Shown: positions 1 to 12,003, counted from the stretch's first letter. The stretch: DNA of 64,000 nt from Hermodice carunculata (GCA_964020975.1 OZ026625.1:13331917-13395916); one strand, 5' to 3'. The notes: generated from the letters alone by a model not told the origin. Made by a program: numbers and translations.

Positions 1-245
1 TATTGCTGGCTGTATCTGTAATGATTATGTGCGAACTTTACTAACAAATTTATTTGCACATCATATTACACAAAACATTAAAAATGGGACAAGCTCACTT
101 TGTCACAATATCACCCGATCGATGGTAATATATATCCCAGATTGCGGTGGAAGCTGACAAACTAATAACGTATTTCAGAGCGATGTGTACACCCATATGG
201 TTCTAAGTGACTTGTATATGTGTTAAACCAAGCATATCTAGCCTT

Positions 246-2909
246 ATGAGGAACAATCTGACGTCGTGTTGCTTTATAATTCCATTTTTGTTCTCACAAC
301 TTCTTTCATTAGAGCATATATTGTTTCGAGCCAATGAAGACAACAGGATCACATATCGAGGCATTGCAAGGGGCTCCTGGCCTTTCTATGTGTATGTCCA
401 ATACTTGTTAGAGCATTGTTTAACGATTATTTCAGTTCACAAGATTTGTGTTATATATCCGAAGCAGATATCTTCATGTGTGTTGCCATTACTACATAGG
501 GGAACCAATACTTACAACGATAAATACTCAACTGGAGTGTATAGACCAACTGGACATTTATACATTGGCGAAACTGCTAAAACAAATTTGAAGATATATT
601 TTGTAGCACCAAAATTCTTTGTCTGGCATCTGAGATTTAACACCATGGGCAGGTACAAAGGTGCACATAGCTGTCTGCAAAGCAAAGCAAATTTTCAAAT
701 TTTGGATGGCTGCTCATCACTGATTTTTATGTTGCATAATCAATTTGTATACATTAAAGGAATTCAAATATTGTCTAGTCAGCATAACATTTGCATTATG
801 TTTGGTTCAAAAAAGTCCCCTCGCGAATTTTTAGATGCTAGGATAGTTTATCAAATATTTCCAGGATTATATTCAAATACACCACAAAAGCAACATTCTA
901 CTAGCGTAAATGCAGATTTGATCGGAACTGAACAAGCAACAGAGACACATGTTTTGGTAGATACTATCAAAATTATGTTTAAAATGTTGAAAATAAAATG
1001 GAGCACATGTAATGCAAACACTAGACCCATTCGAATCTCAAGAAAAATAGACATTGAATCAGATATAATCTTTGGGTCCAAGCGTTGTGCAATGGAGAAT
1101 TTGGGAGGGGGGAATTTTATGCAAGGTGCCCCCCTGAAGTGTCATGTATTTTCTGTACTGGTTCGGCAATGGAGAATATCATGCCACAAAGCATATCGAG
1201 TTGACGTAAAGCTTTTGCAAACATTTATTGACATATTAGGATGGCACGAATCTTTCGAATTTAGTATAATCGATAATGGAAATAATGTAGTGCTATATTC
1301 TTACTCTTTTGGTACCGAAATATTATTACCACTACTTTCAGTAATCTCTATGTCCACTTCCGTCGATGTTATGCTTAAAATCCTCTTTATGTTAAACCAA
1401 TCACTCACATTTGCATTTCTCTATCAGTGTGTAAACAGCAAACCTATAACACCTGCCCTTTATTATTTAAGCAGGCATGAACCTTTCTTAAATTTAATTT
1501 TCCCGGTATTCAACAGGGTAGCAGTCAACAGAAAAGCTAAATACTGGATTTTCAAAGGCCTTACAAAATTTAAATATAATTTAAATGTGCAAGGAAATTT
1601 AGTTATCCACAGGAACTCATTGATCATCATTTATGATGGATTGGATTTAAATAAAGCATATTATAACATAAATGCACTGTACAGTATGGTCTTGAGAACC
1701 CACAGCATACCCACCTCAACAGGATTCTTCGTGCTAATTCACTTCTGTTGTGATGATTTTCTGATAGCTGGGAAGCTTGACATTTACTTTATGCATACCG
1801 TTATTGAATTTCACTCCATTATCAGACTGGATAAAGCTAGAAAGGCTCAGATGAAGTACACCACTGGTGATTGTGACCATCAAACCCGTGCAGGAAACAA
1901 CCAAAATAAATGTGCAGCTACCGGTACCATTTCTATGGTACCTTCAAGAAAATATGTAAAAACCAGAATCAAGTTTATTTGCATTGGCTGTAACACCTCA
2001 AATTGCCATAATAGCGGATTTGCTATATTTGATGGACATCAGCAGTTTGGACCATATTGTGGACAGCTTAGTTACATATATAAAATGCCAGGAGAGTTTG
2101 ACTTTGTGTCCTCTTCTAATGCTCTTTGCTTTGTATTCTTTTCACACCGATTTGGACCAATATGGAAGATGGAAATCTTATTAGAAATATCTTCATGTCG
2201 TGGATTCCCTGAAATGTGTTCTCCCAAAGCACCAGATGTTACGTATCCACATGAATGCTTTGTACTTGCCCAGCATACCAGTTTTGAATCATCTAAGCCA
2301 ACTTGTCTCGTCCAAATCACGTTTTCCAGATCAGTCATGAGATACATTGCTGTCGTGAAGAGTGGATCAAAATACAAACGGAGCATCATGGTACTTTCCA
2401 AGAGTGAGTACTATTTAATAACTTCTAGTACATTTGAATTCTTTGTGTCTAAATGTGTTGTATTTTATTTAATGGACATGGTAAATGGCTATCCTGAGAA
2501 GATACCATGGAGAGTTATGCATTTACTTATATCAATATCTTTTTTAAAACAGACCTGTCCTACATTCAGAGTGACCAATGTTGACCACACTTTGATGAAA
2601 GATGCGCTTAATCTGTACTGCCAACAAATATTGTTAGGACCATACTCTAAATTTGCCCGTCTGTGCATTTTTCTTGGGCGCATTGTGAGTATGGAATATG
2701 TAAACTATTTACTACACCTTTACATAAAGCTAGACTGTCCATTAGAATATACAATCAAGATTCGCTTTTCCGTTGGGTTAAGTGGAATTGCTGTATCTAA
2801 TTACCACTGTTTGTGGTACTGGCTTTGGTCTAAAACTCAACTTGCTGATGTACACTTAAAATTGCGACTAGCACAAGAATATTATCAAACGCAGCATCAC
2901 ACACACTAA
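246..2909 (+). CDS. GRL101-like receptor, N-terminal exon with CUB-like domain array
   Basis: This 2.66 kb open frame encodes about 887 residues of extracellular protein. The open frame starts at 207, just after a stop, but without an ATG. The first in-frame ATG at 246 begins MRNNLTSCCFIIPFLF, which resembles a signal peptide, so I chose it as the likely start; a spliced start further 5' is also possible. The protein reads as successive ~100-120 residue beta-rich units of divergent CUB type. The clearest lies near 1955-2190 (FAIFDG, then YCGQL, then SSSNALCFVFFS, matching the CUB fold's IYDG, CG and SSxNxLxVxF positions). A second lies near 1620-1790 (LIIIYDG, then STGFF). CUB domains usually bind extracellular ligands. 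The frame closes at 2907-2909, 40 bases after the lectin frame opens, and the two are offset by one reading frame at a CA repeat. Gene membership is inferred from order, strand and the usual pairing of CUB, lectin and LDLa modules. CUB repeats here are too divergent to count reliably. Confidence 0.6.
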   Translation: MRNNLTSCCFIIPFLFSQLLSLEHILFRANEDNRITYRGIARGSWPFYVYVQYLLEHCLTIISVHKICVIYPKQISSCVLPLLHRGTNTYNDKYSTGVYRPTGHLYIGETAKTNLKIYFVAPKFFVWHLRFNTMGRYKGAHSCLQSKANFQILDGCSSLIFMLHNQFVYIKGIQILSSQHNICIMFGSKKSPREFLDARIVYQIFPGLYSNTPQKQHSTSVNADLIGTEQATETHVLVDTIKIMFKMLKIKWSTCNANTRPIRISRKIDIESDIIFGSKRCAMENLGGGNFMQGAPLKCHVFSVLVRQWRISCHKAYRVDVKLLQTFIDILGWHESFEFSIIDNGNNVVLYSYSFGTEILLPLLSVISMSTSVDVMLKILFMLNQSLTFAFLYQCVNSKPITPALYYLSRHEPFLNLIFPVFNRVAVNRKAKYWIFKGLTKFKYNLNVQGNLVIHRNSLIIIYDGLDLNKAYYNINALYSMVLRTHSIPTSTGFFVLIHFCCDDFLIAGKLDIYFMHTVIEFHSIIRLDKARKAQMKYTTGDCDHQTRAGNNQNKCAATGTISMVPSRKYVKTRIKFICIGCNTSNCHNSGFAIFDGHQQFGPYCGQLSYIYKMPGEFDFVSSSNALCFVFFSHRFGPIWKMEILLEISSCRGFPEMCSPKAPDVTYPHECFVLAQHTSFESSKPTCLVQITFSRSVMRYIAVVKSGSKYKRSIMVLSKSEYYLITSSTFEFFVSKCVVFYLMDMVNGYPEKIPWRVMHLLISISFLKQTCPTFRVTNVDHTLMKDALNLYCQQILLGPYSKFARLCIFLGRIVSMEYVNYLLHLYIKLDCPLEYTIKIRFSVGLSGIAVSNYHCLWYWLWSKTQLADVHLKLRLAQEYYQTQHHTH

Positions 2910-3333
2910 TGTCACGTTATATGAGGTTGACATAGCGAGGAGCCAGGGTACCGGAAACCCATGCAATTTTGATTTAACTGCATGGACTAAACGAGTTTCA
3001 GTATACTTCTACAAGTTTTTCGAAATACCATTTCATAATATTTTAACTCCCCTTAAATGTTATTCTCACTATGTGCTTTTTATGTCGGGAAGAGAAATGT
3101 CAAAGAGTAAAAATACGTATTCATTGCGTCCATTCCTCGAAAAGTTGAGCTGGAACTATGCTCATAAAATATGTGATCATGATGGTCATGCAAGCCTGTT
3201 AATTATCAACAGCCAAGCTGAATTAAACAGGTTCAGATACATAGACATGTATGCTGAATTTGAATGTGGTTTGCAGAAATACATTCTTCTCTTCCAGTCC
3301 ACAGTTATTTTCATAGGATTGGATCATAAGTCG
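2872..3333 (+). CDS. GRL101-like receptor, first half of C-type lectin domain (exon)
   Basis: Frame 1 is open from 2872 and encodes the N-terminal half of a C-type lectin-like domain. The motif LSWNYAHKICDHDG then ASLLIINSQAEL matches the lectin helix and following strand (SWxxAxxxCxxxGxxLxxIxSxxE), and the exon ends with FIGLDHKS. A consensus donor (GTAAGC) begins at 3334 directly after a complete codon, so the intron is phase 0. Joining this to the acceptor at 22731-22733 gives IGLDHKS then VLRSQWIDGSPLTFTDW, the typical order of a C-type lectin fold. Neither half is complete alone, which strongly supports the pairing. The upstream end merges in sequence with the CUB exon but in another frame; the overlap holds a CA repeat at about 2893-2904. 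A difference of one CA unit would align the two frames. Confidence 0.7.
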
Positions 3334-3669
3334 GTAAGCTGTGGATGCCTTACGTCGGTTTTCTTTATTGACATAAAGAGGAGACAATGAGGGATTTTTC
3401 AGACATGTGTGTTTTGTTTTCCCAGGGAGAATGTTGAAACGGTTTCTGATAGCTATCAATGGAAAATCCATTGTTAGCTTTCACAGTAATGCACCTTTTT
3501 GCTAAAAATTACTTGTCACATGTTGAAGTAAATATAAATGCAGACAAGAATAAAAAACCAATTCTACAATACATTTGTTTCTAAACTTACAGAGTCACTG
3601 GTAACATGAACAGAGATGGAAAATAAAGAAATTATATAACCAGATTTCGGTTTTGATGATATGGAAATT

Positions 3670-3680
3670 CTTCACCCGGT

Positions 3681-3767
<87 letters not shown>

Positions 3768-3830
3768 TTCATTTATTTATTTATTTATTTGTTTGTCTGT
3801 TTGCTTATTTATTTATTGAATAATTAATTG
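3670..3830. repeat. (TTTA)n microsatellite
   Basis: About 160 bases of TTTA units with a few GTTT and CTTA variants, inside the receptor intron near its 5' end. It is followed by a decayed ATTGATTGATT/ATTCATTC stretch up to about 3900. Confidence 0.95.
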
Positions 3831-4559
3831 ATTGATTGCTTGATTGATTTCTTGATTTATTCATTCATTCAATCATTCATCTATTCAATCATGTATTCAA
3901 CTATTTATTTTCTATTTTCTTACTTACATATATGCAAAGGCTATCCAGCTTCTTGTTTACAAATGTGTCCAGCCTGATCACAAGAAAAGTTTCGAGAAAA
4001 AGAACAAGAAACTCTTCGCCTGTTTGAAACAGTTCTGACGTAAGGAAATAAACACAATGATTATGAAGAAAACAAATGTGGTAAAAACACATAACGTGTA
4101 ATAAGGCAGCTAGGGGAGGCTAAACAGGATTTAATATCCATATTTAGTTAGGCTTAATATATTTACCTTATTGTGACTAACAAGAAACCCACATGACATA
4201 GACACATAATTGGGTATTTTGATTTGGCATTCACTGTTTAATTTATAGAAAGTCATATTTTATTAGATTTATTATTGATTGTATAATTTGTAATTATGCT
4301 CATCACAATTTCCAATTGTCACATTAACAATTGACATGAGTTACATTGGCTGTACTCCCTTTTTAAAAATTCCATTCCTATATTACTTTGCAGTGTGGTA
4401 CTAGTTATTGACGGAATATGTCTTAAACATGTTCTTTTAATCTTTTTAAAATTTTTTATGAAAATGTAGGATATGGTTCTAAATACACAAAAGTATGTTT
4501 TCACTCTTTTTTTTTTCCTTAAGTTGCCAGTAGTAAGCACTCTCTAATAGGCAAAATTT
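3831..4559. other. Intronic stretch with no recognised gene
   Basis: AT-rich sequence. It holds two short minus-strand open frames (3901-4092 and 4319-4540) with no motif or homology I can recognise. I treat them as chance frames. Confidence 0.6.
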
Positions 4560-7500
4560 TTAGTTATTTCAGTATTAGAGAGACCTACTGCTCGACCACT
4601 GTTGCCCACACAACCGTGTCTGAGCCACAATGCCAGATACAATTGAGTTGAGACTCAATTGTTTTGAATAAGACCTGGCAATTCTGGAAACAACACCACT
4701 GGCAACCTGTGCTTGCCAGCCCTGGTCCCTCGACCATCTGTCCCTCAGAGTGTGCTGCAAGGAAAGAATGTGTAGGTAGCCCAGGGGGACATGGGGGCCG
4801 ATCAAGGTCAGAAAGCCGGCAAAGGTTTGCCACTGCCAAGCCATGCTTACCTCAAGATTCACAATCAGGCCTAAGTATTTGCAAAGTTCCAGAACAATGT
4901 GCATGTGGTGCAGTGAATCTAGGGGCCCTAGGATCTGGATCAGCCATTTGTCCACGTATATATGGGTGTGAACTGTGCTCTGATGAAGCGGTATGGCTAC
5001 CACTTGCCCAAACCGGGTGAACACCAGATGTACCATAGCAATACAAAACACAAGTGCTCTGACCTTGTAAATCTGTCCTGAGAATGCAAACCACAGATAC
5101 CTCCATGAAGTCTCTGTGATGGGCACACGGAAATCACATCCTTGAGATCCAAAGATCATCCTTGTGTATTTGACAGAGCAGGCTACAAGGTCCTGAACTC
5201 ATTGAACAACATCTTCCATCTCTCCTGCAACAGCATGCTAGAAACGATGGGCCCTGTGCGCATGGCCACACAAAAGATCAGACAACTTCTGAGCCTGGAG
5301 ATGGGCGTGCCTCTGTAGCAAGTGCAAGTTCGCCTTTAGAGTGCAGGCCATCCTGATTTGGTGGTCAATCACCTGCAAAAAAAGAGGTGTGAGTAATGCT
5401 GTCTGACTAAGTCAGTCCTAGAGCCCCTGTGAGATCTGCATCAAACACTGTACAATGTCCAAGACGGCCATAAGAGCTGACAGCAAGATGTTGGAGTAGG
5501 ACATCATGCAGACATAGCCTCTAGCTTACTCCTCTGGTTCCCTGAAGGTGTCCAAGGATGTGCAAATGGTCTTTGCACATTCAAAGCATATTCTTCCACA
5601 TCTTAATCCATCATAACTGACTGGGAGGAGTAGAACTCTTCCAGTGTGGAATACCATTTCCCCAGGATGTCCTGCCACAGGGTAACTCACCCTTGCCTTA
5701 GATAGCTAGATGTTGGTGGCTCCACATGAACCCGGATGCCATGAATCCTGCCCACCAGCTTTTAAAGTGCAGCCACAAAGGGAGAGAAAGGTATAAGGGA
5801 CCTATGTCACTCGTCTTTCAAGGACAGTTGGTGGCAGCACATTGCATTTCCTCCACCTAGGCAACCACAGCTTGGTCACTCACTGGGTTCCAAATAAGAG
5901 CTTTGACTGAGGCTCTGAGTTAGTGATCAAGTAGTTTCCCTTGGGACAGAAGTGGGTTCTGCCTGTGGTATGGATGCTGCATTGCTCTGCCAAGCAGAGC
6001 ATCGTCAGCGTGGGAGTCGGCTAGCACTTTCCAGTTGGAATCTGCGTTTACGCAGACTCAAGCAAATTATCATTCCAATCAGAGTCTGCATAAACAGGGA
6101 CTTGCCTTCCAAGATCCCTTTATAGTGGAGGTAGAGTGTGTTTGTAATGTTCCAGATTCATAAATATCACAAAAACGATGTAGGCCTACTTTACTCTTTT
6201 GCTGTAAACTGAAGTGACTGACAAGTCGGAAGAACTAAAAGGTGATAGGCCTAATAGGTCTCTTTTTATTTTTGGCAGAAGTAATGAAATGTGTGTTTTT
6301 GGTGGTTAGGCCTATACATTTTGGAAATGAACTAGTGTCTGCAGTTAATGATGAATATTTCTAAGGTTGAGAGGACCGGTTTAAAACCACCAGTTGCCTT
6401 TTATGGGTGACTGCCTGTCTCAAGTCAGGCGTGAAATTCGTTTCTTCACATTGGTATTAGAAAAGAAATGTTGATGCTTTGGCAAGTCTGGAATCTCTTT
6501 GCTGTCATTGTTGGATTTGGAATTAATGAATATGGATCATGTTTTTCTGTACTATTTGAAGGTTATATACTCAAAAGAACCATGGATTTGCACTGAATAT
6601 AATCTTTAACATGTACTCTTAATTTGGTGATTGCAATGCCATCGTAATTTTGTATGGGTTTTTGAAATTGTTGCGGGCACCTGTCAATATTGATAAGTGT
6701 AAAAGGTCACAGGGGGTATACTGCACCATGGCAGCCTGAGGCCATCAAGTGGAAATACCACTTGGTTCTAGCAACATTATGGCGAATTCCTTACTGAATT
6801 ATTAGTTTCAGGGCCAAAGTATCATCAATTGCAGGGACAAGGTGCCATTTATTATCTGTGCTGCATTTCTGGCCATTCAAGGCTAGTTTGGGATTGATTC
6901 ACAAATATTTTCTTGTCCAATGATGATAAAACTTGCAGAACAGATAAAAATTAAAGATGGTGGCCTTGTGATCTAGCCTGTTAAGATCTCAGCACTGAAA
7001 AAGGTTTACGAATGCAACATTGACCTTGGTGAACCATTTTCTGTTGTTAAACACCAGTTTTTGTGCAAAATATTACAATATGAAACGGAACTTTGGTAAG
7101 CATGGCAACCATGTGTTACACCTTTCATTTTCAATTTGAAACTGATAAAACCCTGGAGTACCACTTCCACTGAACATGGTGATATGTAGTTATGATGACT
7201 AGTTTTATCATAGATACAGAATAAACTGGGTCGAACATTTGGAATTTTACCCAAATCCCCAGACATAGGCAACATAAGCCAATGAAATAGCCCAAACTGG
7301 GAAGTGCTTACAGACAAAGCCAAAAGCAACAGCTCCTCATCTTCTGTGTTGATGTCTGCAGACTCAGCACCAGGCATTATAGCACCCAAAGCCTCGTCAA
7401 ACAGCATTCAACCTGCGGTCACAGATCCAGGGGCTAAGGAAATCGTCTGGGGTTCCAGAATGCCTGGATGGGGAGCATAAGCACCCATCATGGCTTCTAC

Positions 7501-8060
7501 AGGGCTGCCTTGGGTCTCCAACACTTGGGCCTGGAGTTCTGGGCTAAAAGAGCCAGGTGGTGATTTGCCTGCCTCCACAGATGGAGATCTGACGCCAGCA
7601 TAGAGGTGTTGGACAGCTGCCGGATCAGATCCATTTGCAAGTGTTGGTTCTTAGCCATTGTCTCTAAGACTACAGAGAGTCTAGGATCAGCAGTCAAGAA
7701 ACCTCTGGTCATCACTTGGGTTGGGGCCAAATGCTCAGTACCCTCGCCAGCCGATCTTTTGCAGCCAGACTTGAGACAATGCTGCCTCATCTTCGTACCC
7801 CATGGGGTTTGGGGTGAAGAAGCAGCAACCACCTGAGCCTTCATTTCTCTGGCGGCATTACTGGGTAGGAAGACTCAGCAGAGTCAGAATTGATGGCCCA
7901 GTGTTTTGCAGCATCCTTAAGCATGGCCTTCTTGTACTTCCCAAGGACGTTACATAGAGAAGCCACATGTCCTCTCAACATATAGCACAAAACTACATAT
8001 ATACTTTTAAGAACACACATAGCCAAGCCACAAGTGACAACCGTTACAGTGCTTATGGTC
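4560..8060 (-). mobile_element. DIRS-like YR retroelement relic A (gag and RT parts)
   Basis: An old, badly broken minus-strand DIRS-like copy. The part at 4575-5159 reads as a degenerate reverse transcriptase with RYLWFAFSGQIYK and HIYVDKWLIQ, matching RYLCFMVNG/KYLWFTC and YLDDWL in the two large DIRS elements of this window. Gag-like sequence lies at about 5160-5900, and the segment at 7497-7844 (ADPRLSVVLETMAKNQ) resembles MDPGLKAILDTMQKTQ of the 57-63 kb element. The stretch at about 5540-5720 also resembles 39541-39640 in relic B. The order is rearranged or internally deleted, 6.1-7.0 kb is unassigned, no tyrosine recombinase part is seen, and breaks are numerous (more than ten). It looks much older than the two large copies. 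Confidence 0.6.
6046..6095. repeat. Short inverted repeat (14-bp arms)
   Basis: GTTTACGCAGACTC at 6046-6059 is complementary to GAGTCTGCATAAAC at 6082-6095 with one mismatch and a 22-base loop. Just upstream, TCTGCG-TTTA-CGCAGA forms a competing small hairpin. It could be the remains of a foldback element; no function is known. Confidence 0.6.
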
Positions 8061-8439
8061 ATCCTAGTCTGCCATGAAATGGTTCCATGAGTCCATCATC
8101 TGCCTTCTACCCAACCAAGGTGAAGACGAAGAAGTCTCCAGCATTTCAACATAACACTCACTGCATGCTGCCAAGCAGTAGTAGTCTGTATGCCACTGTC
8201 TGTGGTTAAACCCGCCAGATGCCATCTTGGAAAAAAGGGTTTTAATCCTGGAAAAAGATCTTGCACCACAAAGATGATCATTGACTTTGTGGGCGATTTC
8301 TTCACAAAATTGACCTAACCTTCAAATTCCGGGCTAATATTCGACTCGTGCTGGCTTTTAAAATCCATCTTTTTTTAACAAGTCAGAAAACATTTTGTAA
8401 GTGAAATACTGTGTCTAAAATAATCACTTGGCGATTAAC
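8061..8439. other. Spacer with no recognised gene
   Basis: A 69-codon minus-strand frame at 8096-8305 has no motif I recognise. It may be more of relic A or chance. Confidence 0.5.
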
Positions 8440-10330
8440 TTTGTTGAACCAAGATCACATAGTATATCAAGAGCATTGCTATGATATCACACATGAACAC
8501 TCCTAGAGACTCATAGTTCTTAATTTGTTCACCATGTGGCGCAGCAATTTTAAGAAAGTTTTAATAGGTAAGTTTGACATGGGAATTTCTTGTTATGGTT
8601 CTAACTTAAATAACTTTACCCAGATTTATGTCAAACTTGGTGGGGATGTACCTTAGATTAGTTTCTAGAAATTTTGTGCAAGTGGCCATGCCCCAGCAAT
8701 TTTTGGATTTTTTAGTGATTTTTTATTTTGTTTTGTTTTTTGTGGGTCTTAAAAAATCTTCTCCAAAATCGCTCACCCGATTGCTTCGATATCACTCATG
8801 ATGACCCTTGGAAACTCATAGTTCTTAGCTTGTTCACCGGGTGGCGCTACAATTTTATTCTAATTTTATGGGTTTTTTTATGTTTTTGCAATTTTCGACT
8901 TCTTCTGCAGAACTTTCACTCAGATTTAATTGAAACTTGGTGGATATGTTCCTTGTGAAAGGGTCAAACAAAATTCACTATGTGGCACTGCTGTGGATTT
9001 TTACTTTTTAAAGATTTTTTCAATTCGGGTACTTATCGATAGAAACACCTTCCCTTTTGATTACACTGTAAGTCAATTGGCATTCTAATGGTAATTCCCA
9101 TTTAAGACTTCTCCGAAGAACCTGTCAGTCAGATTGAGTTCAAACTTGGTAGCTATGTACCTTGGGTGGGTCTTTGGCAAGTTTGTACAAATCATTATTG
9201 TCCAGTGACTTTCGGGTTTTTCATTTTTTTTTTTTTTTTTTTTTTTGGTTGAAAATTTGTAAAAACGTTTTCACAGGAACGTTTGACACGGTATTTTCTT
9301 TCAATGGTTCTACATTAAATAAACCTGGCCACATTTGTTTCAAACTGGGCAGAGATGTACGTTTGATGAGTGTCTAGAAATTTTGTGCAAGTGGTCATGC
9401 CCCAGTGATTTTTGGATTTTTTTAATAATTTTTCTGTGGGTTTTTTTTGGGGGGGGGGGGCAAATCTTAGAAAATCTTCTCCAAAAGCGCACAACCAATT
9501 GCTTTTAATAACACACATGAACACTCCTAGAGACTCATACTTCTTAATTTGTTCACAGGTGGCGCTACAATTTTATACTTTTTTCATTATTTTTTCTTTG
9601 TTTTTGCTAGTTTCCACTTCTGCAGAACCATCGCTTAGATTAAGCTGAAATTTGGTGGACATGTTCCTTGTAAAAGGGTCAAACAAAATTGTTGACTTTG
9701 TGGCACTGCTGTGAATTTCTAATTTTGAATGATTTTTTCAATGTGGTTATTCATCAGAAAATACACTATTCTCCTTAATTACAATGTAAACCAATCGGCA
9801 TTTTAATGTTAATTCCCATTTTGGACTTCTCCGAAGAACCTGTCAGTCAGATTGACTTGGTGGCGATGTCCCTTGGGTGGGTCTCTGCCAAGTTTATTCA
9901 AATGGTCATGGTCCATTGATTTGTGTATTTTCCATAATTTTGGGCGGGTTTTTTTTGAAAATCCTTAGAAAAGTTTTAGTAGGAAAGTTTGGCATGGGAA
10001 TTTCTTGTAATGGTTCAAACTTAAATAGTTTTACCCAGATTTATGTCAAACTTGGAAAAGATGTAGTTTGATTAGTGTCTAGAAATTGTGTGCAATTGGT
10101 CATGCTCCAGAGATTTTTTTTGCGGGTTTTTTTTTTTTTTTTTGTTTGTTTTTTTTTTTTTTTTTTTTGTTTTTGTTTTTTGTTTTTTTTTGTTTTTTGT
10201 TTTTTTGTTTTTTTTGTTTTTTTTGTTTTTGTTTTTGTTTTTTTTTTGTTTTTGCTTTTGTTTTTTTTTTTTGTTCTTTTTTGGGCAAATATGTAATATC
10301 TTTTTCTGCAAAACAAGATGGCCCAATTGC
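8440..10330 (+). repeat. ~710-bp higher-order tandem repeat array
   Basis: Recurring landmarks set a period near 710 bases: GTTCACCGGGTGGCGC at 8833 recurs as GTTCACAGGTGGCGC near 9551; CTTCTCCGAAGAACCTGTCA recurs near 9109 and 9825; GTTTGACATGGGAATTTC near 8572 recurs near 9280 and 9987. About 2.6 units are present. Within each unit there are several shorter, related sub-repeats that share AAACTTGGTGGNNATGT. A homologous copy on the other strand lies at 47.2-49.0 kb and a fragment at 56.3-56.7 kb. The frames are not coding. The 3' end runs into a long T-rich tract. Confidence 0.8.
10105..10285. repeat. T-rich low-complexity tract (TTTTTG)n
   Basis: About 180 bases of poly-T broken by single G and C. 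It creates artefactual phenylalanine- or lysine-rich frames on both strands. It sits at the end of the ~710-bp repeat array, in the position where earlier units carry shorter poly-T runs (near 9225 and 9430). Confidence 0.95.
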
Positions 10331-11917
10331 TTCAAAATTGCATAGGGACATTAGATGTTAAGGTGGCAGCTGTGAAGCTAGTGTGCAGTGAGACTGGCAA
10401 CTGTGGATCGATATTACCCAACTAATTTTTTCACAAATACATTCAACCTATATATTTTCTGATTACTACATATCCATAGATTTATATATTTTTGCAGGAT
10501 TGGAATTTTTTGAGATTTTAAAGCATTCTTTCCGATTTTCACATTTTTCGTGCAGAAGTCACACATTTTTTTTTCAAGTAGAAATGAGAAGAAATTGAAA
10601 ATATATATCCATGCCCATGATCAAATTCAATGGTGAGTTCTGAAATATCATAAATAAAATGTTTTTAAAATTTCAATTCAGTTCTTACGGGTTGTTAATT
10701 TCCTTTCTATAAATTGCTCCAAAGGTCATGACCGGTTGTGGTGAGAAAAAGAAATCCTGGGAATTTTTCTTTGGATGTCCGTTTGTATTTAATGTGATTG
10801 GGGAATTCATACGTTTGTGACCCGAGATACAAATTGCAGAGTTTGAGCAAACAACAGTTCCAAGAAAATCGCATTGAAATTAAAAGTTGCCAATTCTTAT
10901 GCATTTATGGCTGTTATATGACACATACTAATTTATTCTGTCCTTTGTTTTAATTATTGTGAGAAATAAACTTGTAGTTTTACCTCTGTGATGTTGTCAT
11001 TAAAAAAAATATATATATTGTGGCTTAAATCTCAACTTTTTTTAACTTGGGAATATCACACTTGGCTTGTTTGGGTGTGGGTTCACAAGTGGCTTTCCAT
11101 ATTTGGGGTCCAGTAAGTGGATTGAGCTAATTTGTTTTTAGATCAATAGAAAATTTCAAAGTAATCAGAACAATGGTAGTGATTAGTCTGATCGGGCCCA
11201 TTCTTCTCTCCATGGCTAATGGTTTCATGTTTCCTATGAGTGACCCTTGTCAATGGCTCAGTTGGTTTCCAGGGGTCATGAACTAATGACTGTGCAAACA
11301 ATGACATGGTTCATTATCATGCCCATGCAAACAAACCCCATGCGCTCAGCACTGTTTACACTTTTCAGTGTAAACAGAGGTTTTGAGATCAATTTTCTCA
11401 TATAAATTTTATGTTCACACATCTGAGTTTTTGGGAGCATGTAGTTTAAGTATCAAACTATCCAAAAATATAAAAAAAGGTGATAAGAGGTTATCTAAAG
11501 TTGCTGGCTTCAGATCTTCCACCAACTTAATTTGTTCACGCAGTAGCATTGCATGTTTTTTTTTTTTTTTATCCTTTTTTTTTGGGGGGGGGGGCTATTG
11601 TTTGGTGACTTTTTGTGTCAGTTTGCTATTTTCGACAAACTCAGTACATGGGTGACCTTGATCCTTGAACCACCAGTGTGATGAATTTCGCGGTCAGCTG
11701 AGCGTGGGCAGTTCACAAAGCTCTCTTGTTTAATTTACTGGAGATTTGAGAACTACACTGCTTGTAGTCCAATTTCGCTTCAATCTAGACATCCCAAAAT
11801 TTAAAATATGAAGTTTGCTCCAAAAAGGTACCATTGACTTGGATAGAAAGGTCATCCAAAAATATATCATTGACTTTGATTAAAAGAACTTCAATACCAT
11901 TGGTCCAAATTAGCTAG
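10331..11917. other. Intronic stretch with no recognised gene
   Basis: AT-rich sequence with no open frame I can assign. It contains a T tract followed by a G run at about 11553-11594. Confidence 0.6.
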
Positions 11918-12003
11918 TTCAGCCTATATGAGCTCTGGATTACTCTCAAACAAGAACCCAACACATAACTTATATAAATAGCAAACTCACAGCCGGAGTC
12001 GGT
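11918..12003 (-). repeat. PAT-like element terminal repeat B2
   Basis: About 86 bases matching 12511-12600 with roughly seven differences, in the same orientation. It begins TACCGACTCCGGCTGTGAG on the minus strand. As the outermost 3' copy, it marks the downstream end of the element. A spacer of about 290 bases with a T tract separates it from A2, which is longer than in the compact B1A2B2 textbook layout. Confidence 0.7.

Noticed and set aside
207-245. Start of the CUB frame at 207
   Set aside because: The codon is GTG just after a stop. A eukaryotic gene needs ATG or a splice acceptor, so 246 was preferred.
2072-2401. Minus-strand 109-codon frame
   Set aside because: Antisense to the CUB-like exon and without motifs.
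4664-5020. Plus-strand 118-codon frame
   Set aside because: Antisense to the reverse transcriptase remnant of DIRS-like relic A.
10041-10361. Phe-rich (plus) and Lys-rich (minus) frames of 73-91 codons
   Set aside because: They are translations of a T-rich low-complexity tract in all frames, not proteins.
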